This document shows positions 8,801 to 16,741 of a stretch of 64,000 nt of DNA, piece after piece; within the stretch, counting starts at the first letter, position 1; every line of letters begins with the position of its first letter. This DNA comes from JBIYSM02 sp044759095. Its GTDB lineage: Bacteria > Bacillota > Bacilli > Brevibacillales > Brevibacillaceae. Below the pieces are notes generated by a model that saw only the letters and a list, made by a program, of their open reading frames with translations, made no database searches and was not told where the DNA came from. The stretch lies in NCBI RefSeq assembly GCF_044759095.2, contig NZ_JBIYSM020000003.1:70091-134090 (forward strand), written 5' to 3'. Position numbers and translations under genes: made by a program.

Positions 8801-9259
8801 GGAGATCCGATGGCGTTCGTCACCGTGGAAGACAAGACGGCGCAGGTAGAGGCCGTCGTGTTCCCGCAGGTGTTTGCCAAGTACGCTGATCTGGTGCAGA
8901 AGGAGCGGCTTGTCGTCATGGAAGGGCGTGTGGATTACCAGGAAGACACAGTCAAGCTGCTCGCCTCCCGCTTCTGGGACGCAGGACAGCTGCCGAAACC
9001 ATCGACAGAACCGGTGCTGTTTATCAAAATATCCCCCGAACAAGAGCGGGATTCGACATTGCACCGTCTCCACCAATTGTTTGTCGAAAAAAGAGGAACG
9101 ATTTCTGTGGTGCTGTATTACGAGAGCAAAAAGCAATCGATTCGCTTGCCGGACGCCACTCGAGTGGATGTGGACACATCGTTTTTGGAGCAAGCGCGAG
9201 CAATTGTGGGACGTGACAGCGTAATTCAAAAAGAAATGCCGATAAATTGGGGAGGATGA
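5828..9259 (+). CDS. dnaE: DNA polymerase III subunit alpha, DnaE
   Basis: C-family polymerase; in B. subtilis DnaE extends RNA primers before handing over to PolC. 1143 residues, normal for the DnaE1/DnaE group in Bacillales. N-terminal PHP domain begins FVHLHVHTEYSLLDGA with its metal-type histidines. The palm shows GRGSAAGSLVAYALKI near 358 and PDIDIDF near 396-402, holding catalytic aspartates, and a HASTHAAGVVIS motif near 505. An OB-fold region lies around 970-1050. GTG start at 5828 follows GAGGAGG; a TATAAT at 5776-5781 is a candidate -10. A terminator follows, so the gene appears monocistronic. Confidence 0.98.
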   Translation: MTTTFVHLHVHTEYSLLDGAARIEPLVKKAAELGMPALAMTDHANLYGAIPFYKACKEAGIKPIIGMEAYVIEGNLQDRVRNAPVPFHLVLLAANQQGYRNLLKLCTIANTDGLFILPRLNKEVLAKHSEGLIALSACRKGEVGKLLLDGDYERAKQAALWYQQTFGPGNFYLELQDHGLEIERRLNQRLLRLSQETGIPLAATNNVHYIHREDHQIHDILLAIGEGKTVGDEERFRYETDQYYLKSGEEMASLFAYVPEALHNTGRIADRCELVFAFGEHILPMFPLPDGQDTVAFLRELCEQGCRERYGELTPIVRERLAHELDIITRTGFADYFLIVWDFMRYAHEHGIPTGPGRGSAAGSLVAYALKITNVDPLKFNLLFERFLNPERVTMPDIDIDFSVERRDEVIRYVADKYGRDRVAQIITFGTMAARAAVRDAGRALGMSLGLVDRVARMIPQSPGMTIEKALQQNPDLVRLCSENKQAGQLLEAAIGIEGLPRHASTHAAGVVISREPLTEYVPLQTGSEGLALTQYPMDVLEEVGLLKMDFLGLRNLTIIQEALRHLEQQGIALDLNRLPSHDEKTFRMLSKGETTGIFQLESAGMRSVLRELKPSNLDDIIAVLALYRPGPMEIIPQYIQAKHGETKVSYAHPDLEPILKETHGFMIYQEQIMQISSKLAGFSLGEADILRRAVGKKKRELLAEQREKFVAGCVKQGYGEKLGHEIYDLIVRFADYGFNKAHSVAYAIIAYQMAYLKANYPLAFMAALLSLSIGSQTRIAEYTEEARRLRLTVLPPDVNESEAFFTVQGNAIRFGLAAVKNVGYGAIESIVRERARRPYRDLFDFCDRVDSRLVNRRVVESLIMCGALDSLPGHRTQLLVLLDEAMGKATSRRQDRDADQLNLFAADDGGEPMRPPSEYPDVPPFSQVQQLKEERELLGVYLSGHPLDQYAYLLNRPEVHSVSSLVECPQDQVVKIVGMITEERRIQTKKGDPMAFVTVEDKTAQVEAVVFPQVFAKYADLVQKERLVVMEGRVDYQEDTVKLLASRFWDAGQLPKPSTEPVLFIKISPEQERDSTLHRLHQLFVEKRGTISVVLYYESKKQSIRLPDATRVDVDTSFLEQARAIVGRDSVIQKEMPINWGG

Positions 9260-9277
9260 GGAATGTCCTCCTTTTTT
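9251..9277 (+). terminator. Terminator after dnaE
   Basis: GGAGGA / TCCTCC arms followed by six T residues, overlapping the last codons of dnaE. Confidence 0.75.
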
Positions 9278-9293
9278 CGTTGTTTTCAGCAGG

Positions 9294-9321
9294 TTTACAG
9301 GACAAACGGTTTTGTTATAAT
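9294..9321 (+). promoter_or_regulatory. ytsJ promoter
   Basis: TTTACA (9294-9299), 16-base spacer, perfect TATAAT (9316-9321). Transcription would start near 9328, just before the operator at 9341. Confidence 0.75.
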
Positions 9322-9340
9322 GAGAACATGATTAAAAAAA

Positions 9341-9353
9341 GTGGTCAGACCAC
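9341..9353 (+). promoter_or_regulatory. FadR/GntR-type operator in the ytsJ leader
   Basis: GTGGTCAGACCAC is a perfect palindrome around a central A. FadR-subfamily GntR proteins typically bind TGGT-N3-ACCA sites, which this contains. It lies about 15 bases after the expected transcription start, a roadblock position. A FadR-type regulator is encoded one gene downstream (10685-11356), so feedback control is a reasonable inference. Confidence 0.65.
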
Positions 9354-9401
9354 TGGATTTGTTCGAGATAGATAGATGAAAAGTGAAATGGAGTGGTTGT
9401 G

Positions 9402-10646
9402 GTGTCCAAATTGAGAGAAGAAGCGCTCGAGCTTCACAAAAAGCATCAAGGGAAACTGGAAGCAGTGTCCAAAGTCCCTGTACGTAACGCGTACGATTTG
9501 AGCCTGGCCTACTCTCCGGGGGTCGCTGAGCCGTGCAAGGAGATTTTTGATGATCCGTCCAAAGTGTACGATTACACCATGAAAGGAAATCTGGTCGCTG
9601 TCGTCAGTGACGGTACCGCCGTTCTCGGATTGGGCAATATCGGACCGGAAGCGGCCATGCCGGTCATGGAGGGCAAGGCGCTGCTGTTTAAAGCATTCGC
9701 GGGTGTGGACGCTTTCCCCATCTGCCTGGATACCACAGATGTGGATAAAATTGTAGAAACGGTGAAACTGCTGGAGCCGACCTTTGGCGGCGTCAATCTC
9801 GAAGATATTGCTGCACCCGCTTGCTTTGAAGTGGAGGAGCGTCTGAAGCGCGAGGCCAACATCCCGATTTTTCACGACGACCAGCACGGAACCGCGATCG
9901 TGACGGCTGCCGGGCTGATCAACGCGCTGCGCGTGGTGAACAAGAAACTCGATGAGATTCGCGTGGTCGCAAACGGCGCCGGTGCGGCGGGAATCGCCAT
10001 TATCAAGCTGCTGGTCGGCATGGGTGTCAAAGATGTGATCATGTGCGACACCAAAGGCATTGTCTACGAAGGCCGTCCTTACGGCATGAACCCAGTGAAG
10101 GAAGAGGTGGCCAAAATCACCAACCGCACCAAACTGCAAGGCGATTTGGCCGACGCGATGAAGGGGGCGGACGTGTTTGTCGGCGTCTCCGTAGCGGGGG
10201 CAGTCACCGTGGAAATGGTAAAGTCGATGAACCGCGATCCGATCATTTTTGCCATGGCCAACCCGATTCCGGAAATCATGCCGGAAGAGGCAAAAAGCGC
10301 CGGAGCAGCGGTAGTGGGAACAGGCCGTTCCGATTTCCCGAACCAGGTGAACAACGTGCTTGCCTTCCCGGGCATCTTCCGCGGTGCGCTTGACACACGT
10401 GCGACCACCATCAACGAAGCGATGAAGCTGGCGGCCGTTTACGCCATTGCCGATCTGGTCAGTCCAGAGGAGCTCTCTAGTGACAAGGTAATTCCGGCAC
10501 CGTTTGATCCGCGCGTCGCTCCGCATGTAGCGGCAGCAGTGGCCAAGGCGGCCATGGAGAGCGGCGTAGCACGCATCACCGTGGACCCTGAAGCCGTCAA
10601 GGAAAAAACGATGAAGCTCTCTTCGATCACCTATCAGCAAGTGTAA
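9402..10646 (+). CDS. ytsJ: Malic enzyme (malate to pyruvate), YtsJ type
   Basis: Oxidative decarboxylation of malate to pyruvate and CO2, giving reduced nicotinamide cofactor; the B. subtilis YtsJ is the NADP-preferring form. 414 residues, usual length. LSLAYSPGVAEPCKEI and TMKGNLVAVVSDGTAVLG are N-terminal family blocks; NIPIFHDDQHGTAIV holds metal-binding aspartates; VVANGAGAAGIAI is the nucleotide-binding loop. I chose GTG at 9402 because GGAG at 9390-9393 is 8 bases upstream and the product then begins MSKLREEALELH, as in YtsJ. Its place between dnaE and accD matches B. subtilis. NADPH and pyruvate supply for fatty-acid synthesis fits the acc genes that follow. Confidence 0.95.
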   Translation: MSKLREEALELHKKHQGKLEAVSKVPVRNAYDLSLAYSPGVAEPCKEIFDDPSKVYDYTMKGNLVAVVSDGTAVLGLGNIGPEAAMPVMEGKALLFKAFAGVDAFPICLDTTDVDKIVETVKLLEPTFGGVNLEDIAAPACFEVEERLKREANIPIFHDDQHGTAIVTAAGLINALRVVNKKLDEIRVVANGAGAAGIAIIKLLVGMGVKDVIMCDTKGIVYEGRPYGMNPVKEEVAKITNRTKLQGDLADAMKGADVFVGVSVAGAVTVEMVKSMNRDPIIFAMANPIPEIMPEEAKSAGAAVVGTGRSDFPNQVNNVLAFPGIFRGALDTRATTINEAMKLAAVYAIADLVSPEELSSDKVIPAPFDPRVAPHVAAAVAKAAMESGVARITVDPEAVKEKTMKLSSITYQQV

Positions 10647-10684
10647 GGAAACACAGGTGCACCGAATGTAAAGGAGGGTCCGTT

Positions 10685-11356
10685 GTGCTCGATTCTGCGC
10701 AAGAGAGGAAAGTGTACGAGGGCATTTTGCTGCAAATTCATGAAATCGTGCAGAACAACAACTTGCGCCCGGGCGACAAGCTTCCTTCCGAGCGCGAACT
10801 GTCCGAACAGCTGGGAGCCGGCCGTTCCTCTGTCCGCGAGGCTCTGCGCGCGCTGGAACTCCTCGGGCTGATCGAGACCCGCCGCGGGGAAGGCACCTTT
10901 TTGAAACATTATCGGCACAACCGCCTGATCGACATTCTTGGTTTTTTTATCCTGCGGGACTACAAAACAAAAAAAGACCTGATTGAGATGCGCAAGATAT
11001 TGGAGCTGGATGCGGTAAGACTGGCCTGCAGGCGGGCGACGAGCAAGCATTTTGAAGAGATGGAACGAATATTGGCATCCGCCACGGAACGAGTGGAAAA
11101 AGGGGAAGTTCCCACGGAAGAAGACTATCTGTTCCACCGTGTCATCTGCAGGTCCAGCCGCAACTCCATTCTCCACCGCATATGGGCTCCGCTGGTCGAA
11201 TACAGCGAAAGCGTGCGGAGCGAGTCGCTTTCGCGCGAAGGAAGAGCGCGGGCGGCATTGGACGAACACAGACAGATCATGGAAGCGATCCGTCAGGGAG
11301 ACGAGGCGACCGCCGTGGAGCGGATGCGGGAGCATTTGGAAAACAGCAAGCTGTAA
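10685..11356 (+). CDS. GntR-family regulator, FadR subfamily (FCD domain)
   Basis: 223-residue transcription factor. Residues 8-75 form a GntR winged helix (LPSERELSEQ, RSSVREALRALELLGLIETR). Residues about 95-215 form an all-helical FCD ligand domain with candidate metal-site residues in DYLFHR, EHRQIM and REHLE. GTG start at 10685 follows AAAGGAGGG. It lies between the malic enzyme and the acetyl-CoA carboxylase genes and so probably senses an organic acid or acyl-CoA and controls these genes through the GTGGTCAGACCAC site upstream of ytsJ. The ligand is unknown. Confidence 0.9.
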   Translation: MLDSAQERKVYEGILLQIHEIVQNNNLRPGDKLPSERELSEQLGAGRSSVREALRALELLGLIETRRGEGTFLKHYRHNRLIDILGFFILRDYKTKKDLIEMRKILELDAVRLACRRATSKHFEEMERILASATERVEKGEVPTEEDYLFHRVICRSSRNSILHRIWAPLVEYSESVRSESLSREGRARAALDEHRQIMEAIRQGDEATAVERMREHLENSKL

Positions 11357-11397
11357 CAAGGGAGAATCGTTCGTTCAGCCGGACTTCCTGCATGCGT

Positions 11398-11427
11398 TTG
11401 CGGCGACCGTTGACGCTGTGATATGAT
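11398..11427 (+). promoter_or_regulatory. Candidate promoter for the accDA operon
   Basis: TTGCGG (11398-11403) and TATGAT (11422-11427) are 18 bases apart, upstream of the small gene at 11476. No operator-like palindrome is seen here. Confidence 0.4.
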
Positions 11428-11475
11428 GAGCGGAAATGTCAGCCTCTATCGGAGTTAGTTAAGGAGGAAGCCAGC

Positions 11476-11658
11476 ATGTGGACGGTCATCTACATCGCTC
11501 CCAGTGAAAAAATTGCGGAACGTATTCAGCAACGATTAACAGAAGAAGGATTCCTGGTAAAAGTTCGCGAGGCGAAGGTCTCCAAACAGTATGAAATCCT
11601 TGTACCTGAAAGTGAAGTTCACGAGGTGCAAGAGGTGCTCGGCTCCATCCTTCACTGA
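11476..11658 (+). CDS. Small DUF2007-like (putative signal-transducing) protein
   Basis: 60 residues starting MWTVIYIAPSEKIAERIQ and continuing as an alternating strand/helix pattern like DUF2007 domains, which resemble a half ferredoxin-like fold; LTEEGFLVKVRE and YEILVPESEV are the family-like segments. AAGGAGGAAG lies 7-8 bases upstream. It is 22 bases before accD and probably co-transcribed. Similar short proteins at this place in Bacillales are sometimes labelled glutamate decarboxylase, which this cannot be. A role in regulating carboxylase activity is speculation. Confidence 0.75.
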   Translation: MWTVIYIAPSEKIAERIQQRLTEEGFLVKVREAKVSKQYEILVPESEVHEVQEVLGSILH

Positions 11659-11680
11659 AGGGAAAAAGTGAGGTGTTACT

Positions 11681-12568
11681 GTGCTCAAGGATCTTTTCGG
11701 TAAAAAGCGTAAATTTGCCACACTCCCGGCGGAGACGTTAGGGCGCGTACCAGCTCCGACCATTGAGCCGAAAGAAGTCCCCGAAGGGCTTATGAATAAA
11801 TGCACGCACTGCGGTACGATTCACTACTCCAAGGACCTGGAGAAAAACCTGCGCGTCTGTAAAGGCTGCGGATACCATTTCCCCATGTCGGCTCCGGAGC
11901 GCATTCAATCTCTCCTCGATGACGGAGCGTTGCGCGAAGAGTTTGATGCCGATTTGATTACGGCGAATCCGCTTGGCTTCCCCGGCTATCTGGAGAAGCT
12001 GGAGCAGGATAAGAAATCCACCAATCTCAACGAAGCGGTGATTACCGGCGAGGGGCTTCTGGGCGGAAACCGAATCGTGATCGGCGTGATGGATTCCCGC
12101 TTCCGCATGGCCAGCATGGGCTCGGTTGTCGGTGAAAAAATTACCCGGGCAATTGAGCGGGCTGTTGAACGAAAGCTGCCGTTTATCCTCTTCTCCGCCT
12201 CCGGGGGAGCTCGGATGCAGGAAGGCGTCCTCAGTTTGATGCAGATGGCGAAAACCAGCGCGGCTCTAGCCCGTCTGGATCGGGAGCGCCTCTTGTTCAT
12301 CTCGGTACTGACCAACCCTACATACGGCGGCGTATCTGCCAGCTTTGCCTCTCTGGGCGACTACAACATTGCCGAGCCGGGAGCCATGATCGGCTTTGCC
12401 GGCCGGCGTGTAATAGAACAGACGATTCGTCAAGAGCTGCCAAAAGACTTTCAAACCGCAGAATTCTTGCTGGAACATGGACAACTCGACAAGGTTGTGC
12501 ACCGGAAAGACATGCGGGCCACACTCTCCAAGCTGGTGGAGATGCATGTAATGGGGGAGGGAGTGTAA
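11681..12568 (+). CDS. accD: Acetyl-CoA carboxylase carboxyltransferase subunit beta
   Basis: Transfers carboxyl from carboxybiotin to acetyl-CoA, with AccA, for malonyl-CoA and fatty-acid synthesis. 295 residues. An N-terminal zinc ribbon CTHCGT ... CKGCGYH near residues 44-67 has the four cysteines, followed by a crotonase-like carboxyltransferase domain with LFSASGGARMQEGVLSLMQM near 170-190. GTG start at 11681 with GTGAGGTG upstream. accA starts 4 bases after the stop. Confidence 0.97.
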   Translation: MLKDLFGKKRKFATLPAETLGRVPAPTIEPKEVPEGLMNKCTHCGTIHYSKDLEKNLRVCKGCGYHFPMSAPERIQSLLDDGALREEFDADLITANPLGFPGYLEKLEQDKKSTNLNEAVITGEGLLGGNRIVIGVMDSRFRMASMGSVVGEKITRAIERAVERKLPFILFSASGGARMQEGVLSLMQMAKTSAALARLDRERLLFISVLTNPTYGGVSASFASLGDYNIAEPGAMIGFAGRRVIEQTIRQELPKDFQTAEFLLEHGQLDKVVHRKDMRATLSKLVEMHVMGEGV

Positions 12569-12571
12569 GGT

Positions 12572-13528
12572 ATGGCAGGCGAGTTACCGTTTGAAAAACC
12601 ATTGGTGGAACTTCAGGACAAGATCAAGGAGCTCCGCAGATTTACGGAAGAAAAAGGGATTGACTTCTCCGAAGAAGTGATGCGCCTGGAACAAAAAGCG
12701 AAGGACCTGGCGCAGCAGATATACGGCAACCTCACGCCCTGGCAGCGGGTCCAGCTCTCCCGTCACCCTGAGCGTCCGACCACACTGGACTATATTCAAC
12801 ACATTTTTTCTGATTTTATCGAGGTGCACGGCGATCGCTTGTTTCGTGACGATTTGGCGATCGTAGGCGGAATTGCCACCCTCGACGGTCAGCCGGTTAC
12901 GGTGATCGGTCATCAAAAGGGAAAAGACACGAAAGACAACATCAGACGAAACTTCGGCATGGCGCATCCGGAAGGGTATCGGAAGGCCTTGCGTTTGATG
13001 CAGCAGGCGGATAAGTTTGGACGCCCGATTATCTGCTTTATCAATACCGCCGGTGCTTATCCGGGCAAAGCAGCCGAGGAGCGGGGGCAGAGCGAGGCGA
13101 TTGCGCGCAATTTACGCGAGATGGCGACGTTTGGGGTTCCCATTCTTTGCGTCGTGATCGGGGAAGGCGGAAGCGGCGGTGCACTGGCGATTGGAATGGG
13201 CAACCGCGTGTACATGCTGGAGAATTCCTATTACTCCGTGATCGCTCCGGAAAGTGCAGCCGCTATTTTATGGAGAGATGCCAGCCTGGCGATGCGTGCA
13301 GCGGAGACGATGAAAATTACCGCTCCGGACCTGCTGGAGCTGGGCGTTATTGACGGCATTATTGACGAGCCGTTTGGCGGAGCTCATCGCGATGTCGTGC
13401 TGCAGGCCCAACTGGTCAAAGCGAAGCTGCTGGAAGGACTGGAACAGCTGCGGAAGTTGAACCGGGAAGAACTGATACAGGATCGTTACGAGAAATTTAA
13501 ACAGATCGGTGAATACGCCTCCCTCTAG
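12572..13528 (+). CDS. accA: Acetyl-CoA carboxylase carboxyltransferase subunit alpha
   Basis: Partner of AccD in the carboxyltransferase heterotetramer. 318 residues, normal. VIGHQKGKDTKDNIRRNFGM near 110 and IGEGGSGGALAIGMGNRVYM near 190-210 are the oxyanion-hole and acyl-CoA-site blocks. ATG at 12572 lies within four bases of the accD stop, and the ribosome site GGGGGAGGG is inside accD, so the two are coupled. Confidence 0.97.
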   Translation: MAGELPFEKPLVELQDKIKELRRFTEEKGIDFSEEVMRLEQKAKDLAQQIYGNLTPWQRVQLSRHPERPTTLDYIQHIFSDFIEVHGDRLFRDDLAIVGGIATLDGQPVTVIGHQKGKDTKDNIRRNFGMAHPEGYRKALRLMQQADKFGRPIICFINTAGAYPGKAAEERGQSEAIARNLREMATFGVPILCVVIGEGGSGGALAIGMGNRVYMLENSYYSVIAPESAAAILWRDASLAMRAAETMKITAPDLLELGVIDGIIDEPFGGAHRDVVLQAQLVKAKLLEGLEQLRKLNREELIQDRYEKFKQIGEYASL

Positions 13529-13543
13529 TCGGGGAGGTTTTCT
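13518..13543 (+). terminator. Terminator after accA
   Basis: CCTCCC / GGGGAGG arms followed by TTTTCTT; the left arm is inside the last codons of accA. Confidence 0.75.
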
Positions 13544-13820
13544 TATTGGCCTTGCCCGGCGCAGCGCCAACGTAAGACAGGTGAGTTTTTTCGCTTTTTT
13601 CCGGTGCGAAAATCTGCTACAATCGTAATCGGAATTCATGATTTGTCAGATCTTTCAAACAGTATGGCAGAATAATCGAGAGAGTATAACAGATATGAAC
13701 CAGTCACTATAACAGCATGTATCAAAACGGTTATGGTACATACTGTTTGCTTTTCAAAGACATGCTAAAAAATGAGAAAAACGACTCTGGCGAAAGAAAG
13801 AATGGAGAGGTGGGGGGACC

Positions 13821-14780
13821 ATGCAGAAAATTGCTGTTTTGACCAGTGGAGGAGATTCGCCTGGCATGAATGCTGCCGTGCGGGCTGCCGTTCGTCGGGC
13901 CGCCTATCACGGCGTGCAAATGTACGGGGTTTACCATGGTTATACGGGTTTGATGGAAGGCGACATCAAGGAGATGACGCTCGGTTCCGTAGGTGACATC
14001 ATCCACCGCGGTGGGACCATCCTCTACACGGCGAGAAGCGAGGAATTCAAGACGGAGGCGGGGCAGCAAAAAGCGGTGGAACAGCTGCACAAACACGGCA
14101 TTGAGGGCTTGATCGTCATCGGCGGGGACGGCTCGTTTCGCGGGGCACAGAAGCTGACGGAGAAAGGCTTCCCGACGATCGGGGTGCCCGGCACGATCGA
14201 CAACGACATTCCCTGCACCGATTTTACCATCGGGTTCGACACGGCTTTAAACACGATCGTGGAAGCGATCGATAAAATCCGGGACACGGCTACGTCCCAT
14301 GAGCGTACATACATCATTGAAGTGATGGGACGGGATGCGGGCGACCTTGCCCTCTGGGCGGGTCTTGCTGCCGGGGCAGAGTCCATCATCATCCCGGAAG
14401 CGGAACAGGATATGGACGATATCGTGGAGCGTTTGCATGCCGGACACCGCCGCGGCAAAAAGCACTCGATCATCATCGTCGCGGAAGGGGTCGGCAGCGC
14501 CGCCACCTATGCCGAAGAAATCAAACGGCTGACCGGTTGGGAGACGCGTGTTACCGTTCTGGGACATATTCAGCGCGGCGGTTCACCGACGGCGTTCGAT
14601 CGCATGCTGGCCAGCCGCATGGGAGCAGCGGCGGTTGACCTGCTGCTTGCCGGCAAAAAGGACCGCATGGTGGGCATACAGAATAACCAAATCGTCGACG
14701 TCGATTTCGACGAAGCCTTGGCTCAGAAGCACAAGCTCGATTTGTCCGTATATCAGCTTGCACGTACATTGTCGATCTAG
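13821..14780 (+). CDS. pfkA: ATP-dependent 6-phosphofructokinase
   Basis: Phosphorylates fructose 6-phosphate in glycolysis. 319 residues, exactly the usual size for Bacillales Pfk. LTSGGDSPGMNAAVRAAVRR at the N-terminus is the ATP site, IGGDGSFRGAQ near 100 the Mg-ATP loop, and PGTIDNDIPCTDFTIG near 123 carries the catalytic aspartate. ATG at 13821 follows GAGAGGTGGGGG. The 292-base gap upstream should hold the pfkA-pyk promoter, but I cannot fix it. pyk follows after 41 bases, as in B. subtilis. Confidence 0.98.
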   Translation: MQKIAVLTSGGDSPGMNAAVRAAVRRAAYHGVQMYGVYHGYTGLMEGDIKEMTLGSVGDIIHRGGTILYTARSEEFKTEAGQQKAVEQLHKHGIEGLIVIGGDGSFRGAQKLTEKGFPTIGVPGTIDNDIPCTDFTIGFDTALNTIVEAIDKIRDTATSHERTYIIEVMGRDAGDLALWAGLAAGAESIIIPEAEQDMDDIVERLHAGHRRGKKHSIIIVAEGVGSAATYAEEIKRLTGWETRVTVLGHIQRGGSPTAFDRMLASRMGAAAVDLLLAGKKDRMVGIQNNQIVDVDFDEALAQKHKLDLSVYQLARTLSI

Positions 14781-14821
14781 ACATTTTGTGTCAGGTACAT
14801 TTTGGGGAGGGACTTATTTTG

Positions 14822-16573
14822 TTGCGGAAGGCAAAAATCGTATGTACCATTGGGCCGGCCAGCGAATCGGTGGAGACGCTGAAAAAGCTGATTGAAGCCG
14901 GCATGAACGTGGCTCGTTTGAATTTTTCCCACGGCTCTCATGATGAGCACGCGGCCAGAATCGCAAATATCCGGCAAGCCTGCCGGGAGACGGGAAGACA
15001 GGTAGCCATTCTGCTCGATACCAAGGGGCCGGAAATTCGCACCGGTACGCTTGCGTTTGACGCCGTAGATCTCATAGAGGGCAACATGATTACCCTGACG
15101 ACGGAGGAGGTGCAGGGGACCGCAGAACGGGTGTCCATCACGTACGCCAGTTTGCCGCAGGACGTCCGTGTGGGCAACACCATCCTGATCGACGACGGAC
15201 TGATCGGGCTTACCGTAGAAGCGATTGAAGGCAACGACATCGTCTGCCGGATAAAAAACGGCGGCACCTTGAAGAGCAAAAAAGGAGTCAACGTGCCGGG
15301 CGTGAAAATCAATTTGCCGGGGATTACGGAAAAGGACGCGCAGGACATCGAGTTCGGGATTATGCAGGAAGTGGATTTCATTGCTGCCTCATTCGTACGC
15401 AAGGCCTCTGACATCCTGGAAATTCGGCAGATTCTGGAGCGGCATGGGGCCCGCATTGACATCATTGCCAAAATCGAGAACGAGGAAGGCGTGGACAACG
15501 TCGACGAAATTCTCGCTGTCGCCGACGGACTGATGGTGGCCCGCGGTGATCTGGGTGTAGAGATTCCGGCGGAAGAAGTTCCGCTCGTCCAGAAAAAGCT
15601 GATCAAAAAGTGCAATGAATTGGGCAAACCGGTTATTACAGCGACGCAAATGCTTGATTCCATGCAGCGAAACCCCCGTCCGACCCGGGCCGAGGCAAGT
15701 GACGTAGCCAATGCCATTTTTGACGGTACGGATGCGATCATGCTCTCCGGGGAAACGGCTGCGGGCAAGTATCCGGTGGAATCGGTAGAGACGATGAACC
15801 GCATCGCCGTCAGAGCGGAGCAGGAGCTGAACTACCGCGAAATATTACAGGTCCATGCGCTGCAAAAGCAGGTGACGATTACGGATGCGATCAGTCAAGC
15901 CGTAGCCAATGCGGCGCTTGATCTGGACGCAACGGCCATTATTACGGCTACCGAAAGCGGTCACACGGCGCGGATGGTGTCCAAGTACCGGCCGAAGGCG
16001 CCGATCGTTGCTGTGACGCCGCACAAAGGCGTGATGCGCCGTCTCGCCTTGGTAAACGGTGTGTATCCCGTGCTGGGAGCGATCGCGCATACTACCGACG
16101 AGATGCTCGATCTCTCCGTACAGGAGTCGTTAAAAGCAGGCTATGTTCGCCATGGGGATCTGGTGATCATTACGGCTGGCGTGCCGGTACGCGAAGTAGG
16201 CACGACCAACCTGATGAAAATCCATGTGATCGGCGACATCATTGCCAAAGGACAGGGAATCGGGCGCAAAGTGGTCACCGGCAAGGTCGTGATCGCCCGC
16301 TCTACGGAAGAAGCGATGGCGAAGATGGAAGACGGAGCGATTCTCGTCACGATTGGCACGGATTCTGACATGATTCAGGCATTTGAACGCGCCGGAGCCG
16401 TCATTACGGAAGAGGGAGGCTTGACCTCTCACGCTGCGATCGTTGGACTCAATCTCAATGTTCCCGTCATCGTAGGGGTGCATCGCGCCACCGAGGTTCT
16501 GCAAGACGGCATCACCGTAACGGTCGATTCCGAACGGGGCCACATTTATACCGGACATGCCCGGGTGCTGTAA
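14822..16573 (+). CDS. pyk: Pyruvate kinase with C-terminal PEP-utiliser-type domain
   Basis: Converts phosphoenolpyruvate and ADP to pyruvate and ATP. 583 residues: the catalytic barrel begins KAKIVCTIGPAS, with VARLNFSHGSHDEH, MVARGDLGVEIP and ITATQMLDSMQRNPRPTRAE; a regulatory domain follows to about 470. The extra C-terminal domain (about 490-583), with EEGGLTSHAAIVG, is the phosphohistidine-like fold found only in Bacillales-type enzymes. Two adjacent TTG codons (14819, 14822) follow GGGGAGGG; I chose the second, giving MRKAKIV as in B. subtilis. Confidence 0.97.
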   Translation: MRKAKIVCTIGPASESVETLKKLIEAGMNVARLNFSHGSHDEHAARIANIRQACRETGRQVAILLDTKGPEIRTGTLAFDAVDLIEGNMITLTTEEVQGTAERVSITYASLPQDVRVGNTILIDDGLIGLTVEAIEGNDIVCRIKNGGTLKSKKGVNVPGVKINLPGITEKDAQDIEFGIMQEVDFIAASFVRKASDILEIRQILERHGARIDIIAKIENEEGVDNVDEILAVADGLMVARGDLGVEIPAEEVPLVQKKLIKKCNELGKPVITATQMLDSMQRNPRPTRAEASDVANAIFDGTDAIMLSGETAAGKYPVESVETMNRIAVRAEQELNYREILQVHALQKQVTITDAISQAVANAALDLDATAIITATESGHTARMVSKYRPKAPIVAVTPHKGVMRRLALVNGVYPVLGAIAHTTDEMLDLSVQESLKAGYVRHGDLVIITAGVPVREVGTTNLMKIHVIGDIIAKGQGIGRKVVTGKVVIARSTEEAMAKMEDGAILVTIGTDSDMIQAFERAGAVITEEGGLTSHAAIVGLNLNVPVIVGVHRATEVLQDGITVTVDSERGHIYTGHARVL

Positions 16574-16596
16574 GCTGATAGATGATAGCAGGAAAA

Positions 16597-16621
16597 GGCG
16601 GAGGATGCCTCCGTCTTTTTT
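16597..16621 (+). terminator. Terminator after pyk
   Basis: CGGAGG / CCTCCG stem with a three-base loop followed by a T-rich run of TCTTTTTT. Confidence 0.8.
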
Positions 16622-16628
16622 GTTGTCA

Positions 16629-16676
16629 ATACTATATATGGTGTTGTCGAAAAATATTAAACACAATATGTTGAAT
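16629..16676 (+). promoter_or_regulatory. Two NrdR boxes overlapping the nrdJ promoter
   Basis: Box 1 (16629-16644, core CTATATATGG) and box 2 (16661-16676, core CAATATGTTG) fit the NrdR consensus core CwATATaTwG, with one mismatch in box 1 and one soft position in box 2. Their starts are 32 bases apart, about three DNA turns, as known for NrdR operators. A promoter with TTGTCG (16644-16649), 17-base spacer and TATGTT (16667-16672) is covered by them. The NrdR gene is at 44181-44666. Confidence 0.75.
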
Positions 16677-16741
16677 AATTCGCTTGTGTTTTACAGGAAA
16701 AAAGAGTTAACTAGAGGTAGAGAGTGAAAGGAGGGAAACAG

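Noticed and set aside
7265..9229. Long open frame (654 codons) antisense to dnaE
   Set aside because: It mirrors the codon bias of dnaE on the other strand, has no ribosome site and resembles no family.
9345..10640. Open frame of 431 codons antisense to ytsJ
   Set aside because: Covers a well-identified gene, and no start signal is seen.
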